Shown: piece after piece, positions 45,454 through 56,565 of the stretch
Numbering within the stretch: position 1 is the stretch's first letter
Layout: each line of letters begins with the position of its first letter
NCBI RefSeq assembly: GCF_963676685.1
Contig: NC_092356.1
Location: forward strand, 48,385,601 to 48,449,600
From: Mytilus edulis
Lineage: Eukaryota; Mollusca; Bivalvia; Mytilida; Mytilidae
Length of the DNA: 64,000 nucleotides
Direction: 5' to 3'
Position numbers and translations under genes: made by a program
The notes under the pieces: model-generated
Seen by the model: the letters and a program-made list of their open reading frames with translations, nothing else
What the model was told of the DNA's origin: nothing
The model's database searches: none

Positions 45454-46600
45454 TTAGTTCCGATGCAAAGACCTTATCAGTGACTCAATATTAACGCCAA
45501 AATATGCAATCATTAATGACTTGACAACAGTATCGTAATTATATCCCTTCTTAATAAGTCTATTCAAAGGTTTTGTAAGTTTCTGAGGTGAATACTGACA
45601 CCTTTGTGCTTTATAAAGAATATTTCCATAAAAAATTGGATGTGAAATACCTGAACGTATTAGAAGTCTGCATGTTGAGCTATATCTACGAAAGATGTTT
45701 TTATACCGATGATAAAATTTAGTAAATGTTTTGACTAGTTTGTGATATCGAAAACCCTGGTGTAATAATTTTTCAGTAATACATAAATTTCTCTCGTTAA
45801 AATCTAAAACATTGTTACATACACAAGCGAATCGTACAAGTTGAGATATATAAACACCGTAAGATGGTGACAAGGGAACGTCACCATCTAAAAACGGATA
45901 ATTAACGATAGGAAATGAAAAATCATCCCTTTTATCATAAATTTTAGTATTCAGCTTTCCATTAGTATTATAGATATCAAGATCGAGAAAAGGGCAGTGG
46001 TCATTGTTAGTATTAGCTTTATTTAAAGTAAGTTCAACAGGATAAATTTCATTAATATACATACTGAAGTCGTCATTATTGAGAGCCAAAATAGCATCCA
46101 AATATCTAAAAGTATTATTAAATTTGTTTATCAGATGTTGTTTCGATGGGTCTTTGCTTATTTTTGTCATAAATTGTAACTCATAACAATACAAAAACAG
46201 GTCCGCAATAAGTGGTGCACAGTTAGTCCCCATTGGAATTCCGATAATCTGACGATATACGGAATCCCCAAAGCGAACAAAAATGTTATCTAGTAAAAAT
46301 TCAAGGGCATATATAGTATCAAAGCATGTCCAATTAACATAGTTTTTTTGTTTATTGCTACTAAAAAATGACCTAAAAGAGTTTGAACATATATATTCAC
46401 ATTCTGATTTTTTGAATGCCCATTTAATTAGGTGTGTGAATTTTTTCTTAATGAGAATGTGAGGCAATGTGGTATACAGGGTAGAAAAATCAAAACTTTG
46501 AACAGATTCAAAATCACCAATATAAGCATGCAATTTATCAAGTACTTCCAACGAGTTCCTGACACTCCAAAAGTAATTTATTCCACTATTTTCGAAGGCT
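45454..46600 (-). pseudogene. Penelope-type reverse transcriptase, family 2: 5'-truncated, catalytic Asp lost
   Basis: An open frame of 397 codons runs 46,647-45,454, but its first ~17 residues come from an unrelated repeat (46,600-46,647). RT sequence begins at about ENSGINYFWSVRNS. Motifs in order: FDFSTLYTTLPH (motif A), GIPMGTNCAPLIADLFLYCY (motif B), FRYLDAILALNN (motif C) and YDKRDDFSFPIVNYPF, then a basic C-terminal region ending SLHRN. Motif C should be YxDD; here GCT replaces the second Asp codon, so it cannot polymerise. The N-terminal third is missing. Length and absence of stops suggest a young copy despite the fatal change. It is a different subfamily from the relic at 29,960, whose YIDD is intact. 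Confidence 0.85.
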
Positions 46601-47103
46601 AAATAAGCTATGTGCCTTTTACAATGTTTGACAATTTTACCTATCATGCCTGTTTGTTTTGTTCACACTTCGTTGATAATATACCAACGTATATATTGTT
46701 AATACGCTATGTGCTTTTTACAATGTTTGACATTTTACCTATTATGTCTGTTTGTTTTGTTCACACTTCGTTGATAATATACCAATGTATATATTGTAAA
46801 TAAGCTTTGTGTCTTTTACACTACATCTTTTATTAAGCTTTGGATTTTACATATTTTGGCCACGAGCATCACTGAAGAGACATTATTTGTCGAAATGCGC
46901 ATCTGGTGCAGAAAAATTGGTACCGTTAATGTTATTACAGTGTTTGACATTTTACCTATTATGTCTGTTTGTTTTGTTCACACTTCGTTGATAATATACC
47001 AACGTATATATTGTAAATTAGCTATGTTCCTTTTACAATGTTTGACATTTTATCTATTATGTCTGTTTGTTTTGTTCACTTTCGTTGGTGATATAATGGA
47101 AAT
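46601..47103 (+). repeat. ~98-bp tandem repeat, four copies, leading into R1
   Basis: (C/G)A(A/G)TGTTTGACATTTTACC followed by TGTCTGTTTGTTTTGTTCAC occurs at about 46,622, 46,721, 46,939 and 47,036. A different block (46,805-46,938, with CCACGAGCATCACTGAAGAG and GTCGAAATGCGCATCTGG) sits between copies 2 and 3. The last copy runs directly into R1 at 47,104, so the array is an amplification of R1's 5' flank. Confidence 0.8.
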
Positions 47104-47320
47104 GTATGCGACTGTCATATGGGTGAGAGGTTAAGCTAGCTATAAAAACCAGGTTTAATCCACCGTTTTCTACATAAGTAAATGTATGTACCAAGTCAAT
47201 AATATGACAGTTGTTATCCATTCGTTTGATGTGTTTGAGTTTTTGATTTTGCCATTTGATTAGGAACTTTCCGTTTTGAATTTTCCTTGGCGTTCTGCTC
47301 TTTTTTGTGATTTTTTTCTT
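47104..47320 (+). repeat. Dispersed repeat R1, copy 5
   Basis: GCGACTGTCATATGGGTGAG, AAAAACCAGGTTTAATCCAC and TTATCCATTCGTTTGATGTG align with the other R1 copies. Confidence 0.85.
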
Positions 47321-47707
47321 TGTACAGGGCTAGGTATCTCTGTGTTTTCCTTTTTTTTTTTATTTAGGATTGCAATGTTTCCAAAGAGAAGAATGGATTC
47401 CTATTTTGTTTATTTCGTTAATTTCGTGATTTATGATGTTAATTTGATTATAAAGTATGTTGGGAAACCCAATAGAATGTGTGTAATTTCTTCAAACTCC
47501 TAATTGTTAATGGTAATGTTTGAAGTTTACCTTATATAAAAAGTATCTATATATTTGGTTGTCAAGTCACGGGTACTAAGTCAGTTGCATATGATATCTA
47601 AACATTTATTTACATAAATGCCTAAATGCTTGATAAGGAGAGACATTTGAGGCAATCTGCTGTAGTACCACCATTGAATTTTCTTCCGTGCTACAACTTC
47701 AATTGTA

Positions 47708-47945
47708 TACCGGATTTGTTATTACATCAGCAACACGACGGGTGCCATGTGTGGAGCAGGATCGGCTTACCGGAACACCAGAGATCACCCCTAGTTTTGG
47801 TGAGGTTCGTGTTGCTTATTCTTTAGTTTTCTATGTTGTCATGTGAACTATTGTGTCTTTCAGTTTTTGCCATGGCGTTGTCAGTTTATTTTCGATTTAT
47901 GAGTTTGACTGTCCCTCTGGTATCTCTCGTCCCTCTTTTGTACAT
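47708..47945 (+). mobile_element. RT family 1 tail, plus strand
   Basis: CAACACGACGGGTGCCATGT, GAGATCACCCCTAGTTTTGG, TGACTGTCCCTCTGGTATCT and the end CTCGTCCCTCTTTTG are present. There is no RT coding sequence and no clear target duplication. Confidence 0.82.
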
Positions 47946-48930
47946 TATATTGAAGTGTATTTTCTTAATATACAAATGTACTATTTGAAGTTTGGCGAGT
48001 GATTTGTGAATAATTCTGCAAGGGCACTAACTTTCATGATTTTGGACAATGGACTTCAGTGTTTAGAATTAAACCAAGAATGTGTTCAGCATCCACAAGC
48101 CTATTGGAAATTTATTTTAAAACAATTTGGTTAATTTTGGTCTTGAGCCTACCTTTTGAGTAATTTCATTACGATGCAAAGTGGCATATGACATAATATT
48201 TGATTGCAGCAGTAATTATTGTATGATTATTCAGGTCAATAATATTTTACAGTGTAAAGAAACAATCATCCTCTGTATTAACAATGTTATTTCAACTGAT
48301 CGGACGGAGCTTACGTTCTTATTTGAATATAAGGATGATTGTCGTTATAAATGTTATAGATTTCTTATCATCTATCAGTGTTACCAAACGGTTATAGAAA
48401 AGAAGAGTGCATCTATGGGACCAATAACTAGACAATTCATTGATGAGTTTGTCCATAACTGCCTGTCTATAGATGGACTGGTCTTTAATATGATCCGGTT
48501 AAACTCCGCTCAGTCAAGTGAATTAAATCAAGTAATACCTAACCACATACTGATCCCAATTTAAAATTAACCAGTTTAAAGGTAAAATTCTGAACAACCT
48601 GTCATCCTTCATGGACACACTAGTCTACCACTGAACTATACTGTCTTTGTTTGCTAAATTATTGACATACAAGCAGTAAAGTCAATTTAAGTCTTTAACT
48701 GGGTCTAAAACAAACACCACATACTCCTCCTCTAGAGCAGGCAAATTCAACATAATTGAAACTTGGCGCATGTACTGAAATCTGTATAAAAGGATGACTG
48801 TCTCAGCATCACCATCGATTGTACAAATCAGGCATGTAAAAAGCATAGAAACCTTACAAAGTGTAAGGAATTTTACCAAGATCTGTCAGAAGGCATAGTA
48901 AATATTAAATAAGACAAACAGATAGCACAA
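47946..48930. other. Unassigned; two unrecognised reading frames
   Basis: 48,181-48,564 (+) is a 127-codon frame with no recognisable motif, and 48,682-48,879 (-) a 65-codon one ending LNLPALEEEYVVFVLDPVKD. Base composition here is a little less AT-rich than the block to the right. Either could be an isolated exon or chance; I cannot decide. Confidence 0.3.
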
Positions 48931-51900
48931 GCTTCATTTATTTTGTTGTTTAAATTAACATAGCTGCTTTCTGACAACACACTTCACACAGATGTAAATA
49001 AAAACAAATGTATCATTTAACATGGTGGTCAAATTCTACCCAATCATACACTGGACAGGGTTTTTTTCTGTGATAAAAAATTTAATTCAAATTTAAATTC
49101 ATGTACAAACTACAAATATTTCAAATGCTATCTTTCCCCCTTTGTTAATTTTTTTTTTGAAAAAAAACAACACTAACAAAAATTTCTTTTCTTCTTCTCT
49201 TTTTACATTAAATATGTAAATAAAAAAATTATATCCTTGTTTTCAAAATTCCAATAGGGAACATACCAGGTTGTTCCGTTATGTTTAATTATGTAAAAAA
49301 ATTATAATGAACCTAAAAAAGGTAAACAGTCAAACAACTACACATCAAATTAGCCAAATGCGTCTCTTTTTTTTACATTTTTTTACTTGACATTGGAAAT
49401 TGACAGTTATCGTTTAAACAGCTGCTGAATATCAGTTTGATCATGATTTGATCATTTCAAATACCAAATATAGTTACATGATTAATTTATTAAGCCAAAT
49501 ACATCTGAAAATTCTTACCTGAATACAATTTGAAAATTTATAATAAAGTTTCTTTTGCAAATATATAGGTCAAATATCAACATTATTTTCCATCTTAATT
49601 TCATGATGACTGTATTTTAAGGGAAAAAATTAATATAATCACTTTTTTTCAAAAACACACTGTTGGTAACTGTAATATTTTGTAAGATAACATAAAATAT
49701 CTGTTTTATTTAAGAGGAGAAAATATAAAAAATAAATCAATGATAAAAATGTTCAGTATTCAGGGCAAAACCAGAGATTTTTTTCCAGATTTAAACCCTT
49801 CACATGTACCTTTTAAAAAGTTAATAATAACAAACTCATTCAAAACAAACAAAACCATACTATTTATAGCATTGTTAACAAGTAGTCACATACATAAAAA
49901 TTCACACTTCTTTATGTCCATCCAGCAGCTATGTTTTTATCTATAAAAACCATTTTAATTATGTAAAAAACAAAGAAGACGTACAATTATAAATAATCTG
50001 AATCTATGATACATAAAGTTAACAATTCATTCACTCCGTTAAAAGCATACACACAAATAACAACAATTTAACAATTTCTCCGTTCATTATTCTTAAGTTA
50101 AGTTTAACAATTTCAAATATTTTAAAAATCTAATGTTCTTCAATTTTTTTATTTTATTTTCAGTTCTGTTGCATATCTTCATAAAGAATTAATGACTTGT
50201 AAACTTTCTGCATTCAAATTCATATATTTTCCAAATTTCACTTCGACCAAAATATTTTGGGATTGATCAAATATACATATTCCCTTTATCAAAACACTTA
50301 TCTATGTTTTTTTGCATTTAAGTATGCTGAATTACATGTTAATGTGGCTGTTTCTTCTCAACATGTGAAAATTATGCTGATGTTCTTACAGAAAATGAGG
50401 TCATGGCAATATAATTGTAGTTCTTCGAATGACAGCCAAATACCAGAATTTTTTCTCATATGTTGGTTCCCCCCCTCTAATTTCCTCCTTGAACCTTAAT
50501 GGAACCATTAAGAGTGTTATAATTGCAACATATTCATGTCCATCTTTTTTTAATGTGGACATTTTACACATACAGACACAGAAGTTTACAGTTTATAAAA
50601 TAAGCCAGTGATAAATAGATGAGCAATGATGCATATCTAGGAAGATAAATAAAATTTAAGTTATTGTTTTTCAACTCATTGATTTCACATTTTAAGATTC
50701 ATATTATAAACAGTTGGACCACTGGTTAGTTACTTTCAAAATTCAACACTCAGCAGATTTTAATAACAAACAATGTTGAATAAACCTGGAGTTAAAACTT
50801 AAACATTCTTTCTGAACTTTAGACTAAAGCCTGTTGCTTACATTTTTATGAATTTTATGAATCATGGTCTATTTTTAGCACAATATAAGACTAACCACAT
50901 ATATTCATTGAACAACATGTCAAATAAGTAATAGTTTTATCCCATTGTCATTTTTTTAACAATATACCATTAGAACTTTGCTCACTATGGAGTGCTGCAC
51001 ATAAACACATTTGTTATATATGAAGTGCTTGTGCTTTGTGCATGAAAAAAAAAATTTTGACAAGTTAACTAACACTTTTTATGGTCTAAATTTGTTTCGA
51101 CTTGTCAAAATACTTCCACATAATGTAAAATTTCTGAAAGTTTTTTTCAATCACCTTTATAATAAATAAGTTTATTCCTCTGGAATCATTTTAAAAGATA
51201 TTTTTAAATTAAGAAAGGCCACATACAGTATTTACATATTCTTTTACAAAATTCATTAGAACTCAGTTATTTATGAATATTCGAAAAAATGTAACAGTTC
51301 ATTTATATCCCTTTACATTTAAAGCTCAAATTCACCTTTAAATCATTGCATGATGAAATTCTATTATTTCCTTATACCAACATTTAGCTTATACCTTTCC
51401 AGTTAATACATTTAATTTTAGATTCACTATGCAATCATTCTTATGAAAGCTTTAACAAATGTGCAGACACACTAAAAACAACAGCCCTATGTTTCCATAT
51501 AAAATATACTTTCAATGACTTTTAATGACGGAGGTAAATTGCTCAATGATTTATATTACAATTCTCAGGTTTGTTTGTGTGATCATGATATTTAATGGTC
51601 ACAACATATGAACAAAACATTCTTGAACACAGTCCCTGCTTTCATTCGGTATAAATAATCATCAGACATAACTGCCCATTCAATATGTGCATGTATTCCT
51701 GTTCATTTATTATGTTGGTTATCAATGTACACACTTTTATAAACCTTTTTACTTGTATCTATTTTCCCCTTGTATAAATTTATCTCAGACATTTTATCAA
51801 CAATGCAAACCACACTTAAAACATAAGATTACATGTTTGATTGCAATTTTCTGGCCATTTTAGGTCTTTTGTTATGATATTCATTTAACTTGCTTACATA

Positions 51901-54900
51901 TTTTTTTCCTATAAATTTCTTTTTCAAAGTTACAATTGCCTCTCACATAATATAATTTCCTACTATAAACATCACATTAGGAAAAAGGTTAAGAAAAGTA
52001 CCTCAACCAAACTTTGTGTATATAGTTACCAACTCTATAAAATGTGCTTACCATAAATATGTATTTAAGTCTTTTTCAGTTTAAAAATCTTGAAAACTAA
52101 AAATGTTAACAGATTGAAATACAAGAAATATTATATAGATGTTTCTACCAATTAAATATCCTCCTTTGATAAATTACATTTATATATTATTGATCCTAAC
52201 ATACAAATCTCATAATTCAATTAATATTGAGAACTCACTTCACTTCTCCTCTTCTAAAATCATGCATTCTATTTAATAGTGCTATCAGTTTAAATATATA
52301 ACATGTTGGATTTTAAACACTTTTTCATACCTAATTTAATATTAAGGCTACTTTTCAAATTCAAAGTCAATAGATACCGTCAATTAACATATACACACTA
52401 TTAAAGTTGCTAATATTTTTTGATATTTTGCTTACTTATTTGATTTTGAATGTTTTGAAAAATTTAAATTTTTCTTTTTAACATATCACTGTTTAAAACA
52501 TTTTATTCTTCAAGCAATTATTGATAAATTATAATTAGAATGTATAATTGAACAGGAGAGGTGAATTGTGTCAAAGAAGGGGAGATAAAAAAAAATCCAT
52601 TATTTCTGCAAACTATCTTGTTTTTTAGAATTTCTAAAACTTAAAAAGAAACATATAAAGTTATTCCCACAATATCTTTTTTCGAGAAAATAATAAAAAG
52701 AATTTTTATACATAAAATGAGTATTTATTCACCAAAGAATTAATTTCCAGAATCTTTGTATTAAATAGGACACGTTAAAGATCTACCACTTAATTTAATA
52801 CCAATATCATATCCTTTGAGCTAATTTATGTCATCTTAATAAGATTAACTTTAGATGAATAAAGGTTTTCTGGGGGGAATGACTAACTTTTCATAATATT
52901 GAGGTATGCATAATGTTAGTTGCTTTCTGTTTGAGTGGATATTTGAAAAAAACTTGGACATCATGCAACTTTATATTCCAAATTCAATTTATGCCTTTTA
53001 TAAAAACATAGATCATCTATTTTACATGCAAAGTTTTCAAGGTAACATGTTGAGTTTTGTAGGCATTGTTCAATTTTGAAAAATATACAAATGTAATTCA
53101 TTCAAACTTCTTAATCAAGGCTCTTCTATTCTAACTGATATCTAATCACTTTCTGTTACTCCATTTCTACACAAAAATACCTTACTACTAATAACATGTG
53201 ATATAATGATAGAATGATAAATAATTAAAATGACTATTTAAGTCTGGTGGTTACATCTTTTTTAACAATTAAAACATCTATCACAATTCCATGAATTTGA
53301 AATTTTTACATAATGAACATGAACAAACATTCTATTCTAGATATATTCCTCAATAATTTTTTTTCTAATTGCAAACACCACATCTATATAGTTTTATTTT
53401 ACAAATATTCAATAATACACATCTAAATAGTTTTATTCAACACCAAAAATATATATATATGTATAAGTTAGACAAAAATGGTACAGGGATATTCCAGGAT
53501 TAATAGTATTGAGGATTCAACAGGCACTTCTTACGTAACAAAATATCTAAATAATTTAATAAAAAACTGAAGTGCATTTTTAAAGAATTTCCTTTCCTTA
53601 TTTCTTAAGCAAACTATCATTATTTTAAAGTGACCTTACCACTAAATAAAATTTTCCTGAAATAAACCTCAGCCCTTTTACTAAAGTATGAATCTGACAT
53701 GTCTGAAGTCAAATTTACAATTCTAATTTCAAAAGGAATAAAATCAAATAATCAGCAAAGAAATCGTAAAAAAATAAAAACATTATTTTTGCAAAGTGTA
53801 TACCTTATTTTTCAAAGATGGAATTTTCTGTCCAATCTTTATTTCTTGCATTAAAGAAAAAGTCAAAACTTTAAATGACAGACTTCTAAAAAAAAATATT
53901 ATGATTTAAAGGTATAATTTCAGCTTCTTTTGTATTGTTCCCTTCATTTTCTACATTTTCTCTGTGCTATTCATACATTCAGCTAATATTCTAGTTAACT
54001 TACCGATTTATTCTAAAAACATACAATTGTTTTAAATTTAACTGCAAACTAAAAATAAATTTAATGTTTAATGAATTTTGGGCAAAAAAAATTTAACATT
54101 GTACATGTAGTTACATTTGTGGATGCATATATATATCCATATATCTGTTATTTCCCTCATGAAAAAAACCATGTAGTTCTAAACACATTTGTAAATCTTA
54201 AAATGCTGTATATTACATAATTGCATTAGTTATTTGTTTTCCCAATAAGCAATGAAATCATATAAACTCAATAAAATCACCACCTAGGCATACCAGATGT
54301 TTATTTTTGAATAAATTTAATGCTGACCAAACTGTATGAAACAATGTTCAGTTATGAAAGTTATATATAAATAAGTATGTTTATTCAGTGTAAGCTTACA
54401 AAAACAAAAATAAAACAAATAAATCCACTTTCAAACAATCAGACAGCAAACCAATCAATACTTGTTAATATATACCTCTGAATATAAATCACCTAAATGT
54501 CTCATGTATATCATTCTGACATGGATGTATTTAATCGACATCTGTGAGTTCATTATTATTCTTTGGAAACCAATTTTCGTGGGTTTTGTCAGTACAGGTG
54601 CACCACAAATTCAAATGTTCTACAAATGGCATACTTTCCGAGGGATTGTACACAGACCTCGGCAAAAACCACGAAATTAAAGATCCGTGGACATTGACGT
54701 TTTCCTTTATCCACAAAAATTGGTAACCACGAAATTAAATGAATTTACAGTACATAATACTTCAATGATTTTACTAACAGCAACATAATATTCCCTGTAG
54801 CCTAAATCAATATTTGTGTCCCCGGGGTAAAAATAAGATGGTCTTCTTTTTTTGCATAAATTTAAAAATCCTTTAATTTAAAGTCTTGATCAGTTGGTTA

Positions 54901-55794
54901 ACAGTCAAAATGTCTATCAATTCAATATGCTTTTTATTACCTATATCTGCTATTTGTTATCTCGTATACACAAACATGGTACATACAATGTATGTCATCT
55001 CTAACATTAATTACATGTATTCTACCTTCTTGAATTTTTTTTAACAAAAAAAAACATTTTTTACAGACACTTTATGAAATTACTACATCATAGCAAGATT
55101 TCAATAGTCATGAATACAGAGAAGAGCAGAAAAATCATTATTACAGAAGATCCTTGTATTAATGAATACTACTTCCCAGACATTTAGATGACTTATTTTC
55201 AAAGGGGGATAACTCAATTTACAATAAACAATGATTAAAAAGCACTATTTTTGTGAAAAGCAGAAGTCATACTGTCGTGACTTAAAATCAGACAAAAATC
55301 ATCCAGTACCTTGATCCAGGGCTAACAATCGTACTTAAAAAATATACATAATTCATAATAAAATCCTTGTATCCAACATACTAACCACATATAAATTGAC
55401 AAACATTTACCCTACCATTTATTTTTATGACAAATTTTATTTTTTCACTAGTTAATGAACTGTACACATGTTTCTATTTATACTTGATTATCAGAATATA
55501 TAAGTTTTGAATTTTTCAAGTCTAGATGTTTTATCCTAACAACAACTGACTGTCTTGAATCTTTCAGTTATTTTTTTCTCTAAAATCAAACATTACAGAA
55601 TTGATGGCACCGTTACTTAAACCATAGAGGCAAAGAAAAAGATAAGAAAAATAAGAAATGATATAAGGGATGATTTGGTCAGTTTTGGCAGTGTTCTTCA
55701 GCAGGGTTAATGTATTTGTCAATAGATTTTGGTTATCTAAATTAACTTTCATGATAAAAATTTTCTCAATCACACCACATATCTGTACATACAA
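48931..55794 (-). other. Repeat-poor AT-rich block; possible TARDBP 3' UTR
   Basis: About 6.9 kb directly after the TARDBP stop codon, with no long reading frame and, apart from the MITE at 54,540, none of the dispersed repeats that crowd the rest of the window. On the minus strand an AATAAA occurs at about 48,937-48,942, but such words are frequent in this AT-rich DNA. Vertebrate TARDBP has a multi-kb regulatory 3' UTR. That this block is transcribed is inference. Confidence 0.35.
54540..54753. mobile_element. ~214-bp MITE 'TACTGTGGATTC', copy 2
   Basis: The left end ATCTGTGAGTTCATTATTAT and right end (inverse GTACTGTAAATTCATTTAAT) pair imperfectly, followed on both sides by ACCAATTTT(C/T)GTGG. 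It is more diverged than 42,449-42,659. It lies in the putative 3' UTR of TARDBP. Confidence 0.75.
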
Positions 55795-56565
55795 TCAGTT
55801 CCATGCGCCTCCTGGCTTACTTTGGGGTGTGCCCCACCCTCCCACACCTGGACTGCTGCCTGGTTCACTCCCCTGAGAGCTGCCCCAACCAAGAAAGCTG
55901 TTTGCACTAACAGGAACACCGGTTGCTGCTGTACCTTGACTGTTACTTCCTATACTCCCAAAGCTCTGTACACTGGTCTGACTGGAAGAATCACCACCAC
56001 CTGGTTGTGTTGTGCCGATTGGTGTTCCTCCCACAGCAGGCGTGGCACCAGTTTGACTGACAAGTCCTACCGGTCCCCATCCACCTTGCCCACTCAACAT
56101 GGCCTGGGCAGCTGCTAGCATTGCAGGGTTCAATTGGAAAGCTCCTAAACTGAGGTTACTTAGTCCTAGATTGTTTGGTATATTCCCTGCAGGTATGGGA
56201 CTAGGCTGAGTGGCAATAGCCTGGGTTGCTCCCCGTCCTCCTTGACTCCAGTGATTTGGGTTGTATCCATGGCTGTAAGCTGGCTGGTTGATTACTTTCT
56301 TGTCATTTTGACGATCATAGTTCTTCGGTGCAGCGCTACTTATGTGTACACTTGCCCCTTTTATGATGTGATCTTCTCCACAAAGGCTTTGTGAGACTTC
56401 AGGGTCAGCAAATGTTACAAAGGCAAATGCTCTGAATGGCTTAGGTATAAATACGTCAACTACTTCTCCATATTTAGAAAAATAGTGACGTAAATCTTCG
56501 GCTGTCATATCGTCTGTACATCTTCCCACAAAAACCTTTCTGTTCATCATTTGTTGGGCATTTTC
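55795..56565 (-). CDS. TARDBP: TARDBP exon 4 (RRM2 and C-terminal tail, residues 193-448)
   Basis: Acceptor TGTAATTGCAG. Starts [16 protein letters not shown] and ends [13 protein letters not shown]. The whole aggregation-prone tail is in one exon. Confidence 0.96.
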   Translation of the reverse strand, partial: ENAQQMMNRKVFVGRCTDDMTAEDLRHYFSKYGEVVDVFIPKPFRAFAFVTFADPEVSQSLCGEDHIIKGASVHISSAAPKNYDRQNDKKVINQPAYSHGYNPNHWSQGGRGATQAIATQPSPIPAGNIPNNLGLSNLSLGAFQLNPAMLAAAQAMLSGQGGWGPVGLVSQTGATPAVGGTPIGTTQPGGGDSSSQTSVQSFGSIGSNSQGTAATGVPVSANSFLGWGSSQGSEPGSSPGVGGWGTPQSKPGGAWN

